Both the position numbers and the translations under genes were made by a program. From Winogradskyella vidalii (GTDB lineage Bacteria; Bacteroidota; Bacteroidia; Flavobacteriales; Flavobacteriaceae): a stretch of 64,000 bases of DNA. The DNA is taken from positions 806,001 to 870,000 of the forward strand of contig NZ_JABFDG010000001.1 in the NCBI RefSeq assembly GCF_013403955.1. Reading direction: 5' to 3'. How positions within the stretch are numbered: the stretch's first letter is position 1; each line of letters starts with the position of its first letter. Below, in pieces: positions 20,229 to 30,068 of this stretch. The notes beneath the pieces were generated by a model that saw only the letters and a list, made by a program, of their open reading frames with translations, ran no database searches and had not been told where the DNA came from.

Positions 20229-21179
20229 ATGAAACTACAAACACAAATACCGCTAAAACCACAACAACACAATCAAATAGATTACAACTCTAAATTGTTG
20301 TTACTGGGGTCGTGTTTTTCGGAAAATATAGGAGAGATCTTTCATTATTTTAAGTTTCAATCTACGGTTAATCCTTTCGGAATATTATTTCAACCTCTGG
20401 CAATAGAAAGCTTAATTACTAATGCCATAAATGAAAAGGTATATACAGAAAGCGATCTCTTATTTCAAAATGAACAATGGCATTGTTTTGAAGCACATTC
20501 TCAGTTAAGTTCCGCTTCTAAAGAAGACATTCTGCAGCGTTTAAACCAACAAATTCAATTTGCAAATCAACAAATTACAACAGCATCCCATATTATAATC
20601 ACTCTAGGAACATCTTGGGTGTATAGAGAAAAAGCGACAGATACTATTGTTGCCAATTGCCATAAAGTTCCGCAAAAGCAATTTTTAAAAGAATTACTTT
20701 CGGTGGACACCATTACAGAATCACTTAAGGCTATCATTGCCTTAATAAAAAGTGTGAACCCTAAAGTAAGTTGCCTGTTTACGGTCTCTCCAGTTAGACA
20801 TACAAAGGATGGATTTGTAGAAAATATGCAAAGCAAGGCGCATTTAATTTCTGCAATTCACAATGTAGTGGAACCAAGGCAACAAAACTATTATTTTCCG
20901 TCGTACGAAATTGTGATGGACGAGCTTCGTGATTATCGATTTTATGCAGAAGATATGATTCATCCAAACCAAACAGCCATCTATTATATTTGGGAAAGAT
21001 TTCAAAAGGTATGGATGTCAGAAGCAGCTTTTGAGATTATGGATAGGGTTGAAACGATTCAAAAAGGACTTCAGCATAAACCATTTAATTCTGATTCAGA
21101 AGCACATCAGAAATTTTTGAAAAATCTAAAATCTAAAATAGAAAAACTTCAAGAAAAGCATCCCAGCATAGCCTTTTAA
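20229..21179 (+). CDS. GSCFA domain protein
   Basis: 316 residues, matching the GSCFA family (named for its GSCF motif, here LLLGSCFSENIG near residues 26-37). Other conserved pieces are STVNPFGILFQP, IITLGTSWVY, VSPVRH and the late DMIHPNQTAIYYIW. The Ser-containing GSCF block plus the late D-H pair resembles SGNH/GDSL hydrolases, so esterase activity is a reasonable guess but not established. No signal peptide. It starts immediately after the inverted-repeat element. Confidence 0.88.
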   Translation: MKLQTQIPLKPQQHNQIDYNSKLLLLGSCFSENIGEIFHYFKFQSTVNPFGILFQPLAIESLITNAINEKVYTESDLLFQNEQWHCFEAHSQLSSASKEDILQRLNQQIQFANQQITTASHIIITLGTSWVYREKATDTIVANCHKVPQKQFLKELLSVDTITESLKAIIALIKSVNPKVSCLFTVSPVRHTKDGFVENMQSKAHLISAIHNVVEPRQQNYYFPSYEIVMDELRDYRFYAEDMIHPNQTAIYYIWERFQKVWMSEAAFEIMDRVETIQKGLQHKPFNSDSEAHQKFLKNLKSKIEKLQEKHPSIAF

Positions 21180-21207
21180 TAGTTGTGAAGAAAAGGTAAT
21201 TTAAAGT

Positions 21208-21666
21208 TTATTTATTCACTCTAACACTTTCAGGAACAAGCACTGTATAGTCACCATTATTTCTAAGGACATCTCGCACAATTGAAGACGATATAAAAGA
21301 CGTTTTAGAGGAGGTCAATAAAAATACCGTTTCAATTTTAGAAAGTTTTCTATTGGTGTGTGCTATGGCTTTTTCAAATTCAAAATCAGCAGGATTTCTT
21401 AGTCCTCTTAATATAAATTGAGCATCTATTTCCATACAAAAATCAATTGTTAGCCCTTTATATGTTACCACCTTTACTTTAGGCTCGTTGATAAATGCAT
21501 TTTCTATAAAAGCTTTACGTTCTTCTAAAGAAAACATATAGTTTTTCTCTGCATTGATTCCGATAGACACTATAACTTCGTCAAAAAGTTTAATGCCTCT
21601 TTTTATAATGTCGTAATGACCGTTAGTTAAAGGGTCAAATGATCCTGGAAATATGGCTCGTTTCAT
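21208..21666 (-). CDS. coaD: pantetheine-phosphate adenylyltransferase
   Basis: 152 residues from the ATG at 21666, giving the canonical start MKRAIFPGSFDPLTNGH; an ATG four codons upstream is less likely. The nucleotidyltransferase motif GSFDPLTNGHYD and the C-terminal SSKTSFISSSIVRD are intact. It makes dephospho-CoA from 4'-phosphopantetheine and ATP in CoA synthesis. It follows ddl on the same strand. Confidence 0.98.
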   Translation of the reverse strand: MKRAIFPGSFDPLTNGHYDIIKRGIKLFDEVIVSIGINAEKNYMFSLEERKAFIENAFINEPKVKVVTYKGLTIDFCMEIDAQFILRGLRNPADFEFEKAIAHTNRKLSKIETVFLLTSSKTSFISSSIVRDVLRNNGDYTVLVPESVRVNK

Positions 21667-21789
21667 GCTAGGGCTCAAAGTAGAGAAAGTCTTAATGATT
21701 AAACTTAAACAAATATAGGGAATCTCAATTTAAATAAGACCTTGTTATAATTGAGTTTGTAACTTCATTTTGTGACGGTTAATATCGTT

Positions 21790-22767
21790 TTAATTTATAA
21801 GCGCTTCTTCAATAGCATTATCAAATAAATTTGGCATACTTATCCCTGCTTCGGCGGCTTGTTGAGGTAAAATACTTTCAGTGGTTAAACCAGGCACTGT
21901 ATTGACTTCTAGTAGATAAGGTTCGTCATTTTTAAAGATAAACTCACTTCGCGAAAAGCCTTGCATTTTAAGAGTTTCATATATTTTTTTAGCTTCAAGA
22001 CCTACTTTTCTGGCATAATCTTCAGAAATACGAGCAGGTGTAATTTCTTGTGATTTTCCTTCGTATTTAGCTTGATAATCAAAGAAATCATTTTCAGATA
22101 CAATTTCAGTGATTGGTAAAACAAGAGTTTCCCCTTTGTAAGAAATGACACCAACAGACACTTCTACACCATCTAAAAACTGTTCTATAATAATTTCATT
22201 GTCTTCTTTAAATGAGTTGTCTATCGCTGCTTGAAGTTCTTCTTTTTTATAGACTTTAGAAATACCAAAACTACTACCAGCTTTATTTGCTTTGACAAAA
22301 CAAGGTAAACCAACTTTGGCAATAATTGCATCTTTATCAATAGCATCTCCAAAATTTAGGTAATAGCTCTCCGCAGTTTTAATTCCAAAAGGTTTAAGTG
22401 TCGCTAATAAGTCGCGCTTATTAAAAGTTAAAGCGGCTTGGTACATGCTACAACTGGTTTGCGGTATGCCTAACAACTCAAAATAAGCTTGCATATACCC
22501 GTCTTCTCCAGGAGAACCGTGAATGGCATTAAAAACACAATCAAAATTGATTTTAGTCTCGTTCACTAAAACTGAAAAATCATTTTTGTCAATCGGAAAC
22601 TCTTCATCTTTGTCATTAACAAAAACCCATTTATTCTTAAAAATATGAATGCGATAAGGCTTATATTTTTCCTTATCTAGCGTGTTGTATACTACATTAC
22701 CACTTTTTAGAGAGATTTTATATTCACTAGAATAACCACCCATTATAATTGCGATATTTTTTTTCAT
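21790..22767 (-). CDS. ddl: D-alanine-D-alanine ligase
   Basis: 325 residues with an ATP-grasp fold. Visible motifs: GGYSSEYKISLKSG at the N-terminus, HGSPGEDG (about 84-91), PCFVKANKAGSSFGI, EQFLDGVEVSVGV, and the metal-binding end YLLEVNTVPGLT. It forms D-Ala-D-Ala for peptidoglycan. The coaD gene follows 123 bases after the stop; the PASTA gene is divergent on the other side. Confidence 0.97.
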   Translation of the reverse strand: MKKNIAIIMGGYSSEYKISLKSGNVVYNTLDKEKYKPYRIHIFKNKWVFVNDKDEEFPIDKNDFSVLVNETKINFDCVFNAIHGSPGEDGYMQAYFELLGIPQTSCSMYQAALTFNKRDLLATLKPFGIKTAESYYLNFGDAIDKDAIIAKVGLPCFVKANKAGSSFGISKVYKKEELQAAIDNSFKEDNEIIIEQFLDGVEVSVGVISYKGETLVLPITEIVSENDFFDYQAKYEGKSQEITPARISEDYARKVGLEAKKIYETLKMQGFSRSEFIFKNDEPYLLEVNTVPGLTTESILPQQAAEAGISMPNLFDNAIEEALIN

Positions 22768-22847
22768 GTTTTAAGGTCCACAATAGTGGGCATTTTTAGG
22801 TTTAAAAAGTCTTAGTGTAAAAGTATAATATATTTTTTATAAACTAA

Positions 22848-22876
22848 TTGAGTTGTTGATACGTATTTTATTTTTG
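22848..22876 (+). promoter_or_regulatory. promoter for the PASTA-rluD pair
   Basis: TTG at 22848-22850, 18 bases, then TATTTTTG at 22869-22876, a full TAnnTTTG box. The predicted start near 22883 gives a short leader before the ATG at 22919. Confidence 0.5.
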
Positions 22877-22918
22877 TGTCGTTATTATTTCTTAGTTTTG
22901 TCACCAATTAATTGAATT

Positions 22919-23467
22919 ATGAGTTTTGTAAAGTTTATTACCAGTAAAGTGTTTGTTAAGCAATTGGTATTGGCTATTGTAGCTATTGTAGTGTTGAGTT
23001 TTTTAACGCTGAAATGGTTAAAAGTAACCACGAATCATGGGGAATTTGTAATCGTTCCTGATTTAAAAGGAAAATCTTTAAATACGGCTGGCATAGAATT
23101 AAAAGACCATGATTTAGCTATGGAAATCCAAGATTCTGCTAATTATAACCCCAATTACCCTAAGTATTCAGTTATTGAGCAAAACCCAGCAGCTGGAGCA
23201 CAGGTTAAAGAAAATAGAAAAATTTACTTAATCTTAAACCCATCGGGTTACAGAAAAGTAGAAGTGCCAAATATTTTAAAACGAACATTTAGACAAGCTA
23301 AGCCACAATTAGAAGCTTTAGAGTTCAAAATTGGCAAAATTATATATAAAGATGCTATTGGCGAAGGCGTAATGTCTATGTCTCATGAAGGCGAATCCAT
23401 AGCACCTGGTACATTATTACCATTAACCTCTACTATAGATTTGGTTGTGGGTAACGGTAAATTATAA
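22919..23467 (+). CDS. membrane-anchored PASTA-domain protein
   Basis: 182 residues: one N-terminal transmembrane helix (about 13-32), then PASTA modules (VPDLKGKSLNTAGIEL at about 43 onward; VEVPNILKRTFRQAKPQLEAL at about 118 onward) with VIEQNPAAGAQVKE between. PASTA domains bind peptidoglycan or muropeptides in kinases and PBPs; here no kinase or transpeptidase is attached. Placement between ddl and rluD suggests an envelope role. Co-transcribed with rluD (9-base gap). Confidence 0.88.
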   Translation: MSFVKFITSKVFVKQLVLAIVAIVVLSFLTLKWLKVTTNHGEFVIVPDLKGKSLNTAGIELKDHDLAMEIQDSANYNPNYPKYSVIEQNPAAGAQVKENRKIYLILNPSGYRKVEVPNILKRTFRQAKPQLEALEFKIGKIIYKDAIGEGVMSMSHEGESIAPGTLLPLTSTIDLVVGNGKL

Positions 23468-23476
23468 GATACAAAA

Positions 23477-24517
23477 ATGCCAAATATTCCTGATATTTCT
23501 GACGACAACGTTAATGACAACGAGCTTTATGAGCATCATGCTTTTAGAGTTGTTGCAGGTCAACAGCCGCTCAGAATCGATAAATACTTAATGAATTTTA
23601 TAGAAAACGCCACGCGTAATAAAATTCAAGCTGCCGCAAAAGACGGCTGTATTTTTGTAAATGATGTTCCTGTAAAATCCAATTACAAAGTAAAACCTAA
23701 TGACTATATAACCGTTAAGTTTGAGCATCCACCACATGAGAATCTCCTTATTGCAGAAGATATTCCTATCGATGTAGTTTACGAAGATGACGACTTATTA
23801 GTGGTTAACAAACCTGCAGGTATGGTGGTACATCCTGGACACGGAAATTATTCAGGAACCTTAATTAATGCGCTGATTTTTCATTTTGAAAACCTACCTA
23901 ATAATTCAAGCGAAAGACCAGGCTTAGTACACCGAATCGACAAAGATACTAGCGGTTTATTGGTTGTTGCTAAAACCGAACAAGCCATGGCACATCTCTC
24001 TAATCAGTTTGCAAAAAAAACCAGTGAGCGCGAATATGTGGCTTTAGTTTGGGGAAATATAACAGAGGAAGAAGGAACTATTGAAGGTAATATTGGCCGT
24101 CACCCAAAAAATAGATTGCAAAACACAGTTTACTTAGATGATGATGCCGAACTTGGAAAACCAGCCGTAACACATTATAAAGTGCTAGAGCGCTTAGGGT
24201 ATGTTACTTTGGTGAGTTGTAAACTTGAAACCGGAAGAACGCACCAAATCCGTGTGCATATGAAACATATTGGTCACACCTTATTTAATGACGAACGTTA
24301 TGGTGGTGAGCGCATCTTAAAAGGGACAACTTTTACTAAGTATAAGCAGTTTGTAGATAACTGTTTCAAAATATTACCAAGACAAGCCTTACATGCTAAA
24401 ACGTTAGGCTTTGTGCACCCAACAACAGGTAAATTTATGCAGTTTCAGTCTGAAATTCCAGAAGATATGACCCAATGTATTGAGAAGTGGCGCCATTATG
24501 CAAAGCATGTTGACTAA
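23477..24517 (+). CDS. rluD: 23S rRNA pseudouridine synthase, RluD-like
   Basis: 346 residues. An N-terminal S4 RNA-binding domain (about 25-90, LRIDKYLMNFIENATRNKIQAAAKDG) is followed by the RluA-family catalytic domain with HRIDKDTSGLLV, where the Asp is the nucleophile, and the later GRTHQIRVHMKHIGH. RluD makes pseudouridines in helix 69 of 23S rRNA; RluC or another RluA member is possible but the S4 domain and length fit RluD. Confidence 0.9.
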   Translation: MPNIPDISDDNVNDNELYEHHAFRVVAGQQPLRIDKYLMNFIENATRNKIQAAAKDGCIFVNDVPVKSNYKVKPNDYITVKFEHPPHENLLIAEDIPIDVVYEDDDLLVVNKPAGMVVHPGHGNYSGTLINALIFHFENLPNNSSERPGLVHRIDKDTSGLLVVAKTEQAMAHLSNQFAKKTSEREYVALVWGNITEEEGTIEGNIGRHPKNRLQNTVYLDDDAELGKPAVTHYKVLERLGYVTLVSCKLETGRTHQIRVHMKHIGHTLFNDERYGGERILKGTTFTKYKQFVDNCFKILPRQALHAKTLGFVHPTTGKFMQFQSEIPEDMTQCIEKWRHYAKHVD

Positions 24518-24943
24518 AAACTAGGTCTCCATGAGCCTTTTTTATCAGATTTTACAGTCAATAATAAACACATTGTATCATCTATTTTTTAGCGTTTCAT
24601 TTTTCTAAACCTACAAGGATTTTTAAAACCTTGCAGGAAAAAAATGACCAGGCTGTCCATTATATCTTTTTATGTCATCACTTCGTTTACACTCAGTCAT
24701 TACATAAAAAGGATGCCATTTCCATCCTTAACGCACCTTCCAGAGGTCACTTTATTCAATCTTGCTCGTAGCTTATCAAAGTATCAATTGAGTTGTTTGT
24801 ATGAATGAATAAGTATTCGTTATAACACTATCAATATTAGTATTAGTTAATACTTTAAACTCCTTCAATTAGATTGTATTTTTGTAATCAAGGAACAATT
24901 GTTTAATTTTTAAAAGCGACATCCACTCAAGTGGATTATATAT
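24518..24943. other. 426-base non-coding stretch with two hairpins
   Basis: Two inverted repeats are visible. AACCTACAAGG (24608-24618) pairs with CCTTGCAGG (24629-24637). AAGGATG (24709-24715) pairs with CATCCTT (24723-24729) and on the minus strand is followed by TTTTTA, the form of an intrinsic terminator. ACCTTCCAGAGGT lies just beyond at 24735-24747. A TAnnTTTG box (TATTTTTG, 24877-24884) may serve yaaA. No minus-strand gene or promoter feeding the hairpin was found. Confidence 0.45.
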
Positions 24944-25702
24944 ATGAAACTAGTATTATCACCAGCAAAGTCTCTAGATTACGAGACGCAACTACCGACA
25001 GAAAAAACAACAGAAGGTCTGTTTTTAAAAGAAGCAGAACAACTTAATGACGTTTTAAAAAAGAAATCTGCAAAGGACTTATCCAAGTTAATGCATATCT
25101 CAGATAATTTAGGACAATTAAATTACGAGCGTAATCAAGATTGGGAATTACCATTCACTAAAGCTAATGCCAGACCAGCTATTTACGCATTTAGTGGTGA
25201 TGTTTATAGAGGTATAGATGCCTACACCATTGCTACTGATAAGCTAGACAAGGTAGAAGATACTGTACGAATTCTTTCGGGTTTATATGGGGTTTTAAAA
25301 CCTTTAGATTTAATTCAACCTTACCGATTAGAAATGGGAACAAAGATGCCTGTCGGTAAAAACAAAAACTTATATGAGTTCTGGAAAAAGAAAGTCACGC
25401 AGGCCTTAAACGATGAGTTAGCAGATGATGAGCTTTTTGTAAACTTAGCAAGTAATGAGTATTTTAAGGCTGTTGACACCAAAGCTTTAAAAGTTCCTGT
25501 TGTAAATATTGTTTTTAAAGAATTTAAAAATGATAAATATAAAATTGTTGCGTTTTATGCCAAATTAGCTAGAGGTTTAATGACCCGATTTATTATTGAT
25601 ACGGATGCTAAAACAGTAGACGACCTTAAGGCTTTTAATTACGAAAATTATGGTTTTAGCGAAGCTTTGTCTTCTAAAAATGAGTTGGTGTTTACTAGGT
25701 AA
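24944..25702 (+). CDS. yaaA: peroxide stress protein YaaA
   Basis: 252 residues, the usual length for the YaaA/UPF0246 family. Starts [15 protein letters not shown] and contains [45 protein letters not shown] and the terminal [15 protein letters not shown], all family hallmarks. In E. coli YaaA lowers free iron under peroxide stress. The TPR protein follows after 30 bases. Confidence 0.95.
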   Translation: MKLVLSPAKSLDYETQLPTEKTTEGLFLKEAEQLNDVLKKKSAKDLSKLMHISDNLGQLNYERNQDWELPFTKANARPAIYAFSGDVYRGIDAYTIATDKLDKVEDTVRILSGLYGVLKPLDLIQPYRLEMGTKMPVGKNKNLYEFWKKKVTQALNDELADDELFVNLASNEYFKAVDTKALKVPVVNIVFKEFKNDKYKIVAFYAKLARGLMTRFIIDTDAKTVDDLKAFNYENYGFSEALSSKNELVFTR

Positions 25703-25732
25703 AGTTGATAAAAAAAAACTAATTTAGTTGCT

Positions 25733-26458
25733 ATGTTTTACATCTTACTTTTAGTACTCAAAGTCTATTGTATTTATCACGCTTTTAAAAATAACAAGCC
25801 CTTTTATTGGTACCTCATTATTTTTATAATTCCTATAATTGGACCATTACTTTATATTATTACTCAAGTTTATAATAGAAATGATACTCAAAAAATACAA
25901 GAAGAAATTACAACCGTCTTAAATCCTACAAAACGAATAAAAGATTTAGAAGCGAAACTGAAATTTACAGATACCTATGCTAACAGAATTGACTTAGCAG
26001 ATGCTTATTATGCTAATAAAGACTTTGAAAAAGCGGTTGTTAATTATAATATTACTTTAGAAGATACAGTTCAAGATGCTTTATATGCGAGACAAAAGCT
26101 CATATTAAGTCATTTTCAACTTGGTAATTATGCTGATGTCATTACCCAAGCTGAATTTATAAAGGACAAAAACGAATTTAAAGGATCTAAACAGCAGTTT
26201 TGTTATGGATTAGCTCTAAATGAATTGGGTAAGGTTAATGAAGCAGAGGCGCAATTAAAACAGATAGACCGTCCGTATTCTAATTACGTGGAACGTTTAG
26301 AATTAGCAAAATTTTACGTTCAAAATGATAAAACTTCTGAAGGCAAAGCTTTGTTAAATGAAATATCTATAGAGTCTAAAAGTCTAACCCAACCTAATAG
26401 GAAACTTTACGGTGCCACAATTGTTGAGGTAGAGCGTATGCTGGCTTCAATTAAATAA
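25733..26458 (+). CDS. membrane protein with TPR-like repeats
   Basis: 241 residues. Two closely spaced N-terminal hydrophobic segments (about 2-17 and 24-43, YWYLIIFIIPIIGPLLYI, resembling phospholipase D N-terminal-type helices) are followed by a soluble helical part with TPR-like pairs (RIDLADAYYANKDFEKAVVNYN, YARQKLILSHFQLGNYADVI, NELGKVNEAEAQLKQI). Probably a cytoplasmic-facing scaffold. No enzymatic motif seen. It follows yaaA and meets the PepSY gene end to end (1 base apart). Confidence 0.7.
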   Translation: MFYILLLVLKVYCIYHAFKNNKPFYWYLIIFIIPIIGPLLYIITQVYNRNDTQKIQEEITTVLNPTKRIKDLEAKLKFTDTYANRIDLADAYYANKDFEKAVVNYNITLEDTVQDALYARQKLILSHFQLGNYADVITQAEFIKDKNEFKGSKQQFCYGLALNELGKVNEAEAQLKQIDRPYSNYVERLELAKFYVQNDKTSEGKALLNEISIESKSLTQPNRKLYGATIVEVERMLASIK

Positions 26459-26459
26459 A

Positions 26460-27587
26460 TTAGAGCGCCTTTTTTTTCTTTTTATAATTTCTGCCATACC
26501 ATAGCAGAATTCCAGTGACGGGTAGTGTTGCCGTTATTAAACTAATTAAAAAGGCAATAATTTTACCAACAATACCACCAATGGCTCCAATATGAATATC
26601 ATAATTCATCCGTAATAATTTATCCGCAAATTTGGCATCTTTATATTTGCCATAGATACCAGGGGTTTCAAGCTCTTCAAGGGTGTTTTGGTCAAAGAAT
26701 CTAAAATCTGCATCGTAAAAAAGCCCTTCACTATTAGAAACTTCTACATAGATACTTTGGTCTTTGTTTTCTGGATAATGCAATTCATAAGCCACAGCGT
26801 CTGGTGATTCTTTTTGAAGTTTTTCAATAAGATAATCCATAGGAATTTTACGGTTATCACTTAATGCTTCACTTTTGTTTTCGGGTATAATAAAAGCAGG
26901 AACTTTATCGCCACCTGTAGTTTTATAAACGACATACTTTAACCAATTGTAAGATATCAAAGAACCTGTAAAGGCTATAATTAAGGCAAAAGAACAGATG
27001 TAAAATCCAACAACCGTATGTAAGTCGAAGTTTTTACGTTTCCAACGTGTTGTTTTTTTCCAATCGAATTTTAAACGTTGTTTTAAGTTTTTACGCTTTT
27101 TAGGTAGCCATAAAATAAATCCTGAAATTATAATCAGAATAAAAATTAAAATCGAAGCAGCCACAACTTGTTCTCCAATCGCTTTTGGTAACCAAAGTCG
27201 CATATGACCTTTAAGTATAAATGCAAAAAAGCCGGTAAGATGATTATCGACTTGTATAATTTCTCCGCTGTAAGGATTTAAAAATACACTTTGGTAAAAT
27301 TCTGGTTCAGCATCATAAAAAATAACTTCAATAGCATCTGTTTTCTTTTTGAAAATAGTGCCATGAATAGAATTATCAGGAAAAACTACACTCGCGTAAT
27401 GCTTTGCTTCAGTAGGTGTAAGTAGAGGTGCATCTTGTGGTGTTACATATTTGTAATCATCGTAAGTTGCTTCTATTTCTTCTCTAAATGCCCAACAACA
27501 ACCCGTTATAGCAACGACAAAAACAACAATTCCTGTTGCTAAACCTAAGATTTTATGTAGTTGAAAGATTATTTTTTTAGTTGTCAT
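26460..27587 (-). CDS. PepSY-associated transmembrane protein
   Basis: 375 residues with four transmembrane helices (about 10-32, 140-160, 190-212, 340-362) and PepSY-like periplasmic segments between. The start KIIFQLHKILGLATGIVVFVVAITGCCWAFREE and the later RKNFDLHTVVGFYICSFALIIAFTG, with His residues in helices, are typical of PepSY_TM proteins, which are associated with reduction of ferric siderophores and sit beside TonB receptors. It lies directly downstream of the receptor gene, separated by a perfect terminator hairpin. Confidence 0.88.
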   Translation of the reverse strand: MTTKKIIFQLHKILGLATGIVVFVVAITGCCWAFREEIEATYDDYKYVTPQDAPLLTPTEAKHYASVVFPDNSIHGTIFKKKTDAIEVIFYDAEPEFYQSVFLNPYSGEIIQVDNHLTGFFAFILKGHMRLWLPKAIGEQVVAASILIFILIIISGFILWLPKKRKNLKQRLKFDWKKTTRWKRKNFDLHTVVGFYICSFALIIAFTGSLISYNWLKYVVYKTTGGDKVPAFIIPENKSEALSDNRKIPMDYLIEKLQKESPDAVAYELHYPENKDQSIYVEVSNSEGLFYDADFRFFDQNTLEELETPGIYGKYKDAKFADKLLRMNYDIHIGAIGGIVGKIIAFLISLITATLPVTGILLWYGRNYKKKKKAL

Positions 27588-27606
27588 AAAGTAATTGTTA
27601 TTAAAA

Positions 27607-27638
27607 AAAGAGCAAACTTACAATTAAGTTTGCTCTTT
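27607..27638 (-). terminator. perfect 14-bp stem terminator between receptor and PepSY genes
   Basis: AAAGAGCAAACTTA (27607-27620) pairs completely with TAAGTTTGCTCTTT (27625-27638) around a 4-base loop. On the minus strand it is followed by a T run continuing into 27602, so it should stop receptor transcripts at least partly before the PepSY gene. Confidence 0.85.
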
Positions 27639-27651
27639 CAATTAGGGCTAT

Positions 27652-30060
27652 TTAGAATTTATAAGTAAACGTACCAAGTAGCGATCGTGTTTGCTGTGGT
27701 GTTATTGTACTCCATCCAGAAAAATAGGTTTCATCACTAAGGTTATTGCCTTTTACACTTACTCTAAATGTATCAGTTTCATAATATAATGACGCATTAA
27801 AGATTGTATAAGCAGGAATATAGAAACTACCAGTTACCGATTGGTAATCCGTCATGGTATCATATTTAGATTGTCCATTAAATCCTGCGCCTACACCAAA
27901 GTTTTTAAAGAATTTGTAATCTGCCCAGAAGTTGTATGTGAACTCTGCACCAGATTCTCCGTAACGATTGCCTTCTAAAAATCTTGCTGAAGGTGAATCT
28001 GTAATTTCAGAATCATTATAACTAAAGCCAGAGTGAATATTTAAGTTAGAAATTGGATTAGCATTAACCTCTAACTCAATTCCTTGGCTATTAATTTCTA
28101 GATCTTGAGTTTGTGTAGCCCAATAATACTTGTTGTCTACCGTAATATTGTAATAACTTAATGTCGCTTCTAATTTATTATTAAAAAGGTTGGTTTTTGC
28201 TCCAACTTCAAATTGATTGGCTTGTTCTACATCAAAAGATTCTAGCGTTGTTGTTGGCTCACCTAAATCATCATAAGTCGTAACGTATTCTGGGTTTACG
28301 TAAGAAAAACCGTTTTGATAATTCGCAAAAATGGATAATTCGTTTAAAATTGGTTGATAAACAATTCCGAATTTTGGAGAAAACGTAGACTCGGTATATT
28401 CCGAATAGTCATCAGCATTAGTTTGTCGATCTCCTTGATAATCAAATCTGTCATAACGCACACTTGCCATAACGGATAATGATGGTAAAATATTGATGAC
28501 ATCAGACACATAAGCACCAAAGATATTTTGACGAATGTCGCTATCTAAATAACCTAAACCAGATAAAGCAGCACTTAAATTTTCTTCATTCATTTCAGGT
28601 TCGCCGTAAATTAAATCACCATCAATATTTATGGTATGTAAATAACCCCAATTAGAGCTATTGTCAATAATATTGTAGTCTAAGTAATCTGCTCCAACTA
28701 ACAATTTGTTTTCTAAATCACCAAGTTTAAATGTACCTGTAAAGTTTTGTTGTAAGTTGATGGTTTTTGTTTTAGAATCCGTGTCTTGGGCGTATAATGC
28801 AAAATTATCAGTACCTACTATAGCTGTAGGGTCGCTATAATCTGCAGTATTCCATAAATAGGTGTAATAGCCTAAAGATTCTGCTAAACCACCAGATATT
28901 AAGGTTTGTGAAGACCACTGATCTGAAATTTTCCAAGCCACTTCACCACGGTAATTTTGTGTAAGGTTATTTATGGTAACATCGTTACTTGTAAATGATA
29001 AGTTGGTATCGTAACCTAAGTCGTCTATAGAATCAAAAGCTAATGTTCCGTAGCGATTTAAGAATAAAAACGTTTCGTTAGTTTGTTCATTATCTGAAGC
29101 CTCATAAGAAAAGTTTAGCGTCACATTATTGTTAACCTTGTACGATATTGAAGGTGCAATGAAAACTGATTTTTTTAATCCAGCATCTTGAAAACTATGT
29201 TCTTGCTGAAAACCTGTATTGATACGAAGTGATAATTTATCATTTGCACTGACATTAACGTCTGCATTAAATTTTGCAAAATCGTAAGACCCACCAGAAA
29301 ACGTAATTTCGCCACCTGTTCCGCTATATGGTTTTTTTGTAATTATGTTTATGAGTCCACCATAAGATGTTACTGAGCTTCCAAATAAAGTGCCTGAAGG
29401 CCCTTTAATGACTTCTACGCGTTCTACATTAGACGGATTAATAAATCCATTAGTAATACCAGCAACACCATTGACTAATTGTGGTTGCACAGCAAAACCA
29501 CGACTAGAGTAATAACCAGCACCATCACCACTTCTTCCAGTTGATGACCATAGTTTGGTGACACCAGCGGCATTTTTTAAAGCGTCTTCAAACGTATTTA
29601 CAGATTGAGAGATTAATAATTGATTGGTAATTGTATTGTAAACTTGGGAGTTTTCAATATTTTTTAAAGGCATTTTAGAAACATATGCACTCGTTTTTCT
29701 AGAAAATTTATTTTTCCTATTCACATCGAGTACAACTTCTTTTAAAACTTCATTTCCTTCGTATAAAATAATAGTTGCTAAATCGACCTTTTGGTTATCT
29801 GATATTGAAACGAGAACCTCTTTAGTTTTAAATCCTATATAAGAGATTACAAGTGTGTAATTTCCATTTTCAATATTCGTTATTTCAAAAACACCATTTT
29901 CATTTGACTGTGTCCCTTTTTTAGTATTTTTAATTAAAAGGTTTACACCTATTAGTGGAGATTTGTTATTGTCAGTAACGGTACCAGAAAGGCTTGCATT
30001 TTGAGAGAAACTCATTTGAATACATAATAGGAGTATTAGACCTGTTAAGATATTTTTCAT
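27652..30060 (-). CDS. TonB-dependent siderophore receptor
   Basis: 802 residues. Signal peptide (MKNILTGLILLLCIQMSFSQ), carboxypeptidase-regulatory-like domain (about 22-110), plug domain (about 120-240, with NTFEDALKNAAGVTKLWSSTGRSGDG, VERVEVIKGPSGTLFGSS, GGLINIITKKP) and a 22-strand-type barrel ending in SLLGTFTYKF. The plug motifs are those of ferric siderophore receptors; the cognate siderophore cannot be told. Paired with a PepSY protein and preceded by a promoter flanked by two palindromic operators, consistent with iron control. Confidence 0.92.
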   Translation of the reverse strand: MKNILTGLILLLCIQMSFSQNASLSGTVTDNNKSPLIGVNLLIKNTKKGTQSNENGVFEITNIENGNYTLVISYIGFKTKEVLVSISDNQKVDLATIILYEGNEVLKEVVLDVNRKNKFSRKTSAYVSKMPLKNIENSQVYNTITNQLLISQSVNTFEDALKNAAGVTKLWSSTGRSGDGAGYYSSRGFAVQPQLVNGVAGITNGFINPSNVERVEVIKGPSGTLFGSSVTSYGGLINIITKKPYSGTGGEITFSGGSYDFAKFNADVNVSANDKLSLRINTGFQQEHSFQDAGLKKSVFIAPSISYKVNNNVTLNFSYEASDNEQTNETFLFLNRYGTLAFDSIDDLGYDTNLSFTSNDVTINNLTQNYRGEVAWKISDQWSSQTLISGGLAESLGYYTYLWNTADYSDPTAIVGTDNFALYAQDTDSKTKTINLQQNFTGTFKLGDLENKLLVGADYLDYNIIDNSSNWGYLHTINIDGDLIYGEPEMNEENLSAALSGLGYLDSDIRQNIFGAYVSDVINILPSLSVMASVRYDRFDYQGDRQTNADDYSEYTESTFSPKFGIVYQPILNELSIFANYQNGFSYVNPEYVTTYDDLGEPTTTLESFDVEQANQFEVGAKTNLFNNKLEATLSYYNITVDNKYYWATQTQDLEINSQGIELEVNANPISNLNIHSGFSYNDSEITDSPSARFLEGNRYGESGAEFTYNFWADYKFFKNFGVGAGFNGQSKYDTMTDYQSVTGSFYIPAYTIFNASLYYETDTFRVSVKGNNLSDETYFSGWSTITPQQTRSLLGTFTYKF

Positions 30061-30068
30061 CTTTTGTT

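Noticed and set aside
20068-20262. 64-residue minus-strand frame
   Set aside because: It runs across the inverted-repeat arm and into the antisense start of the GSCFA gene; no motif and no promoter.
24644-24808. 54-residue plus-strand frame in the non-coding block
   Set aside because: It spans two hairpins, has no promoter and no recognisable protein features.
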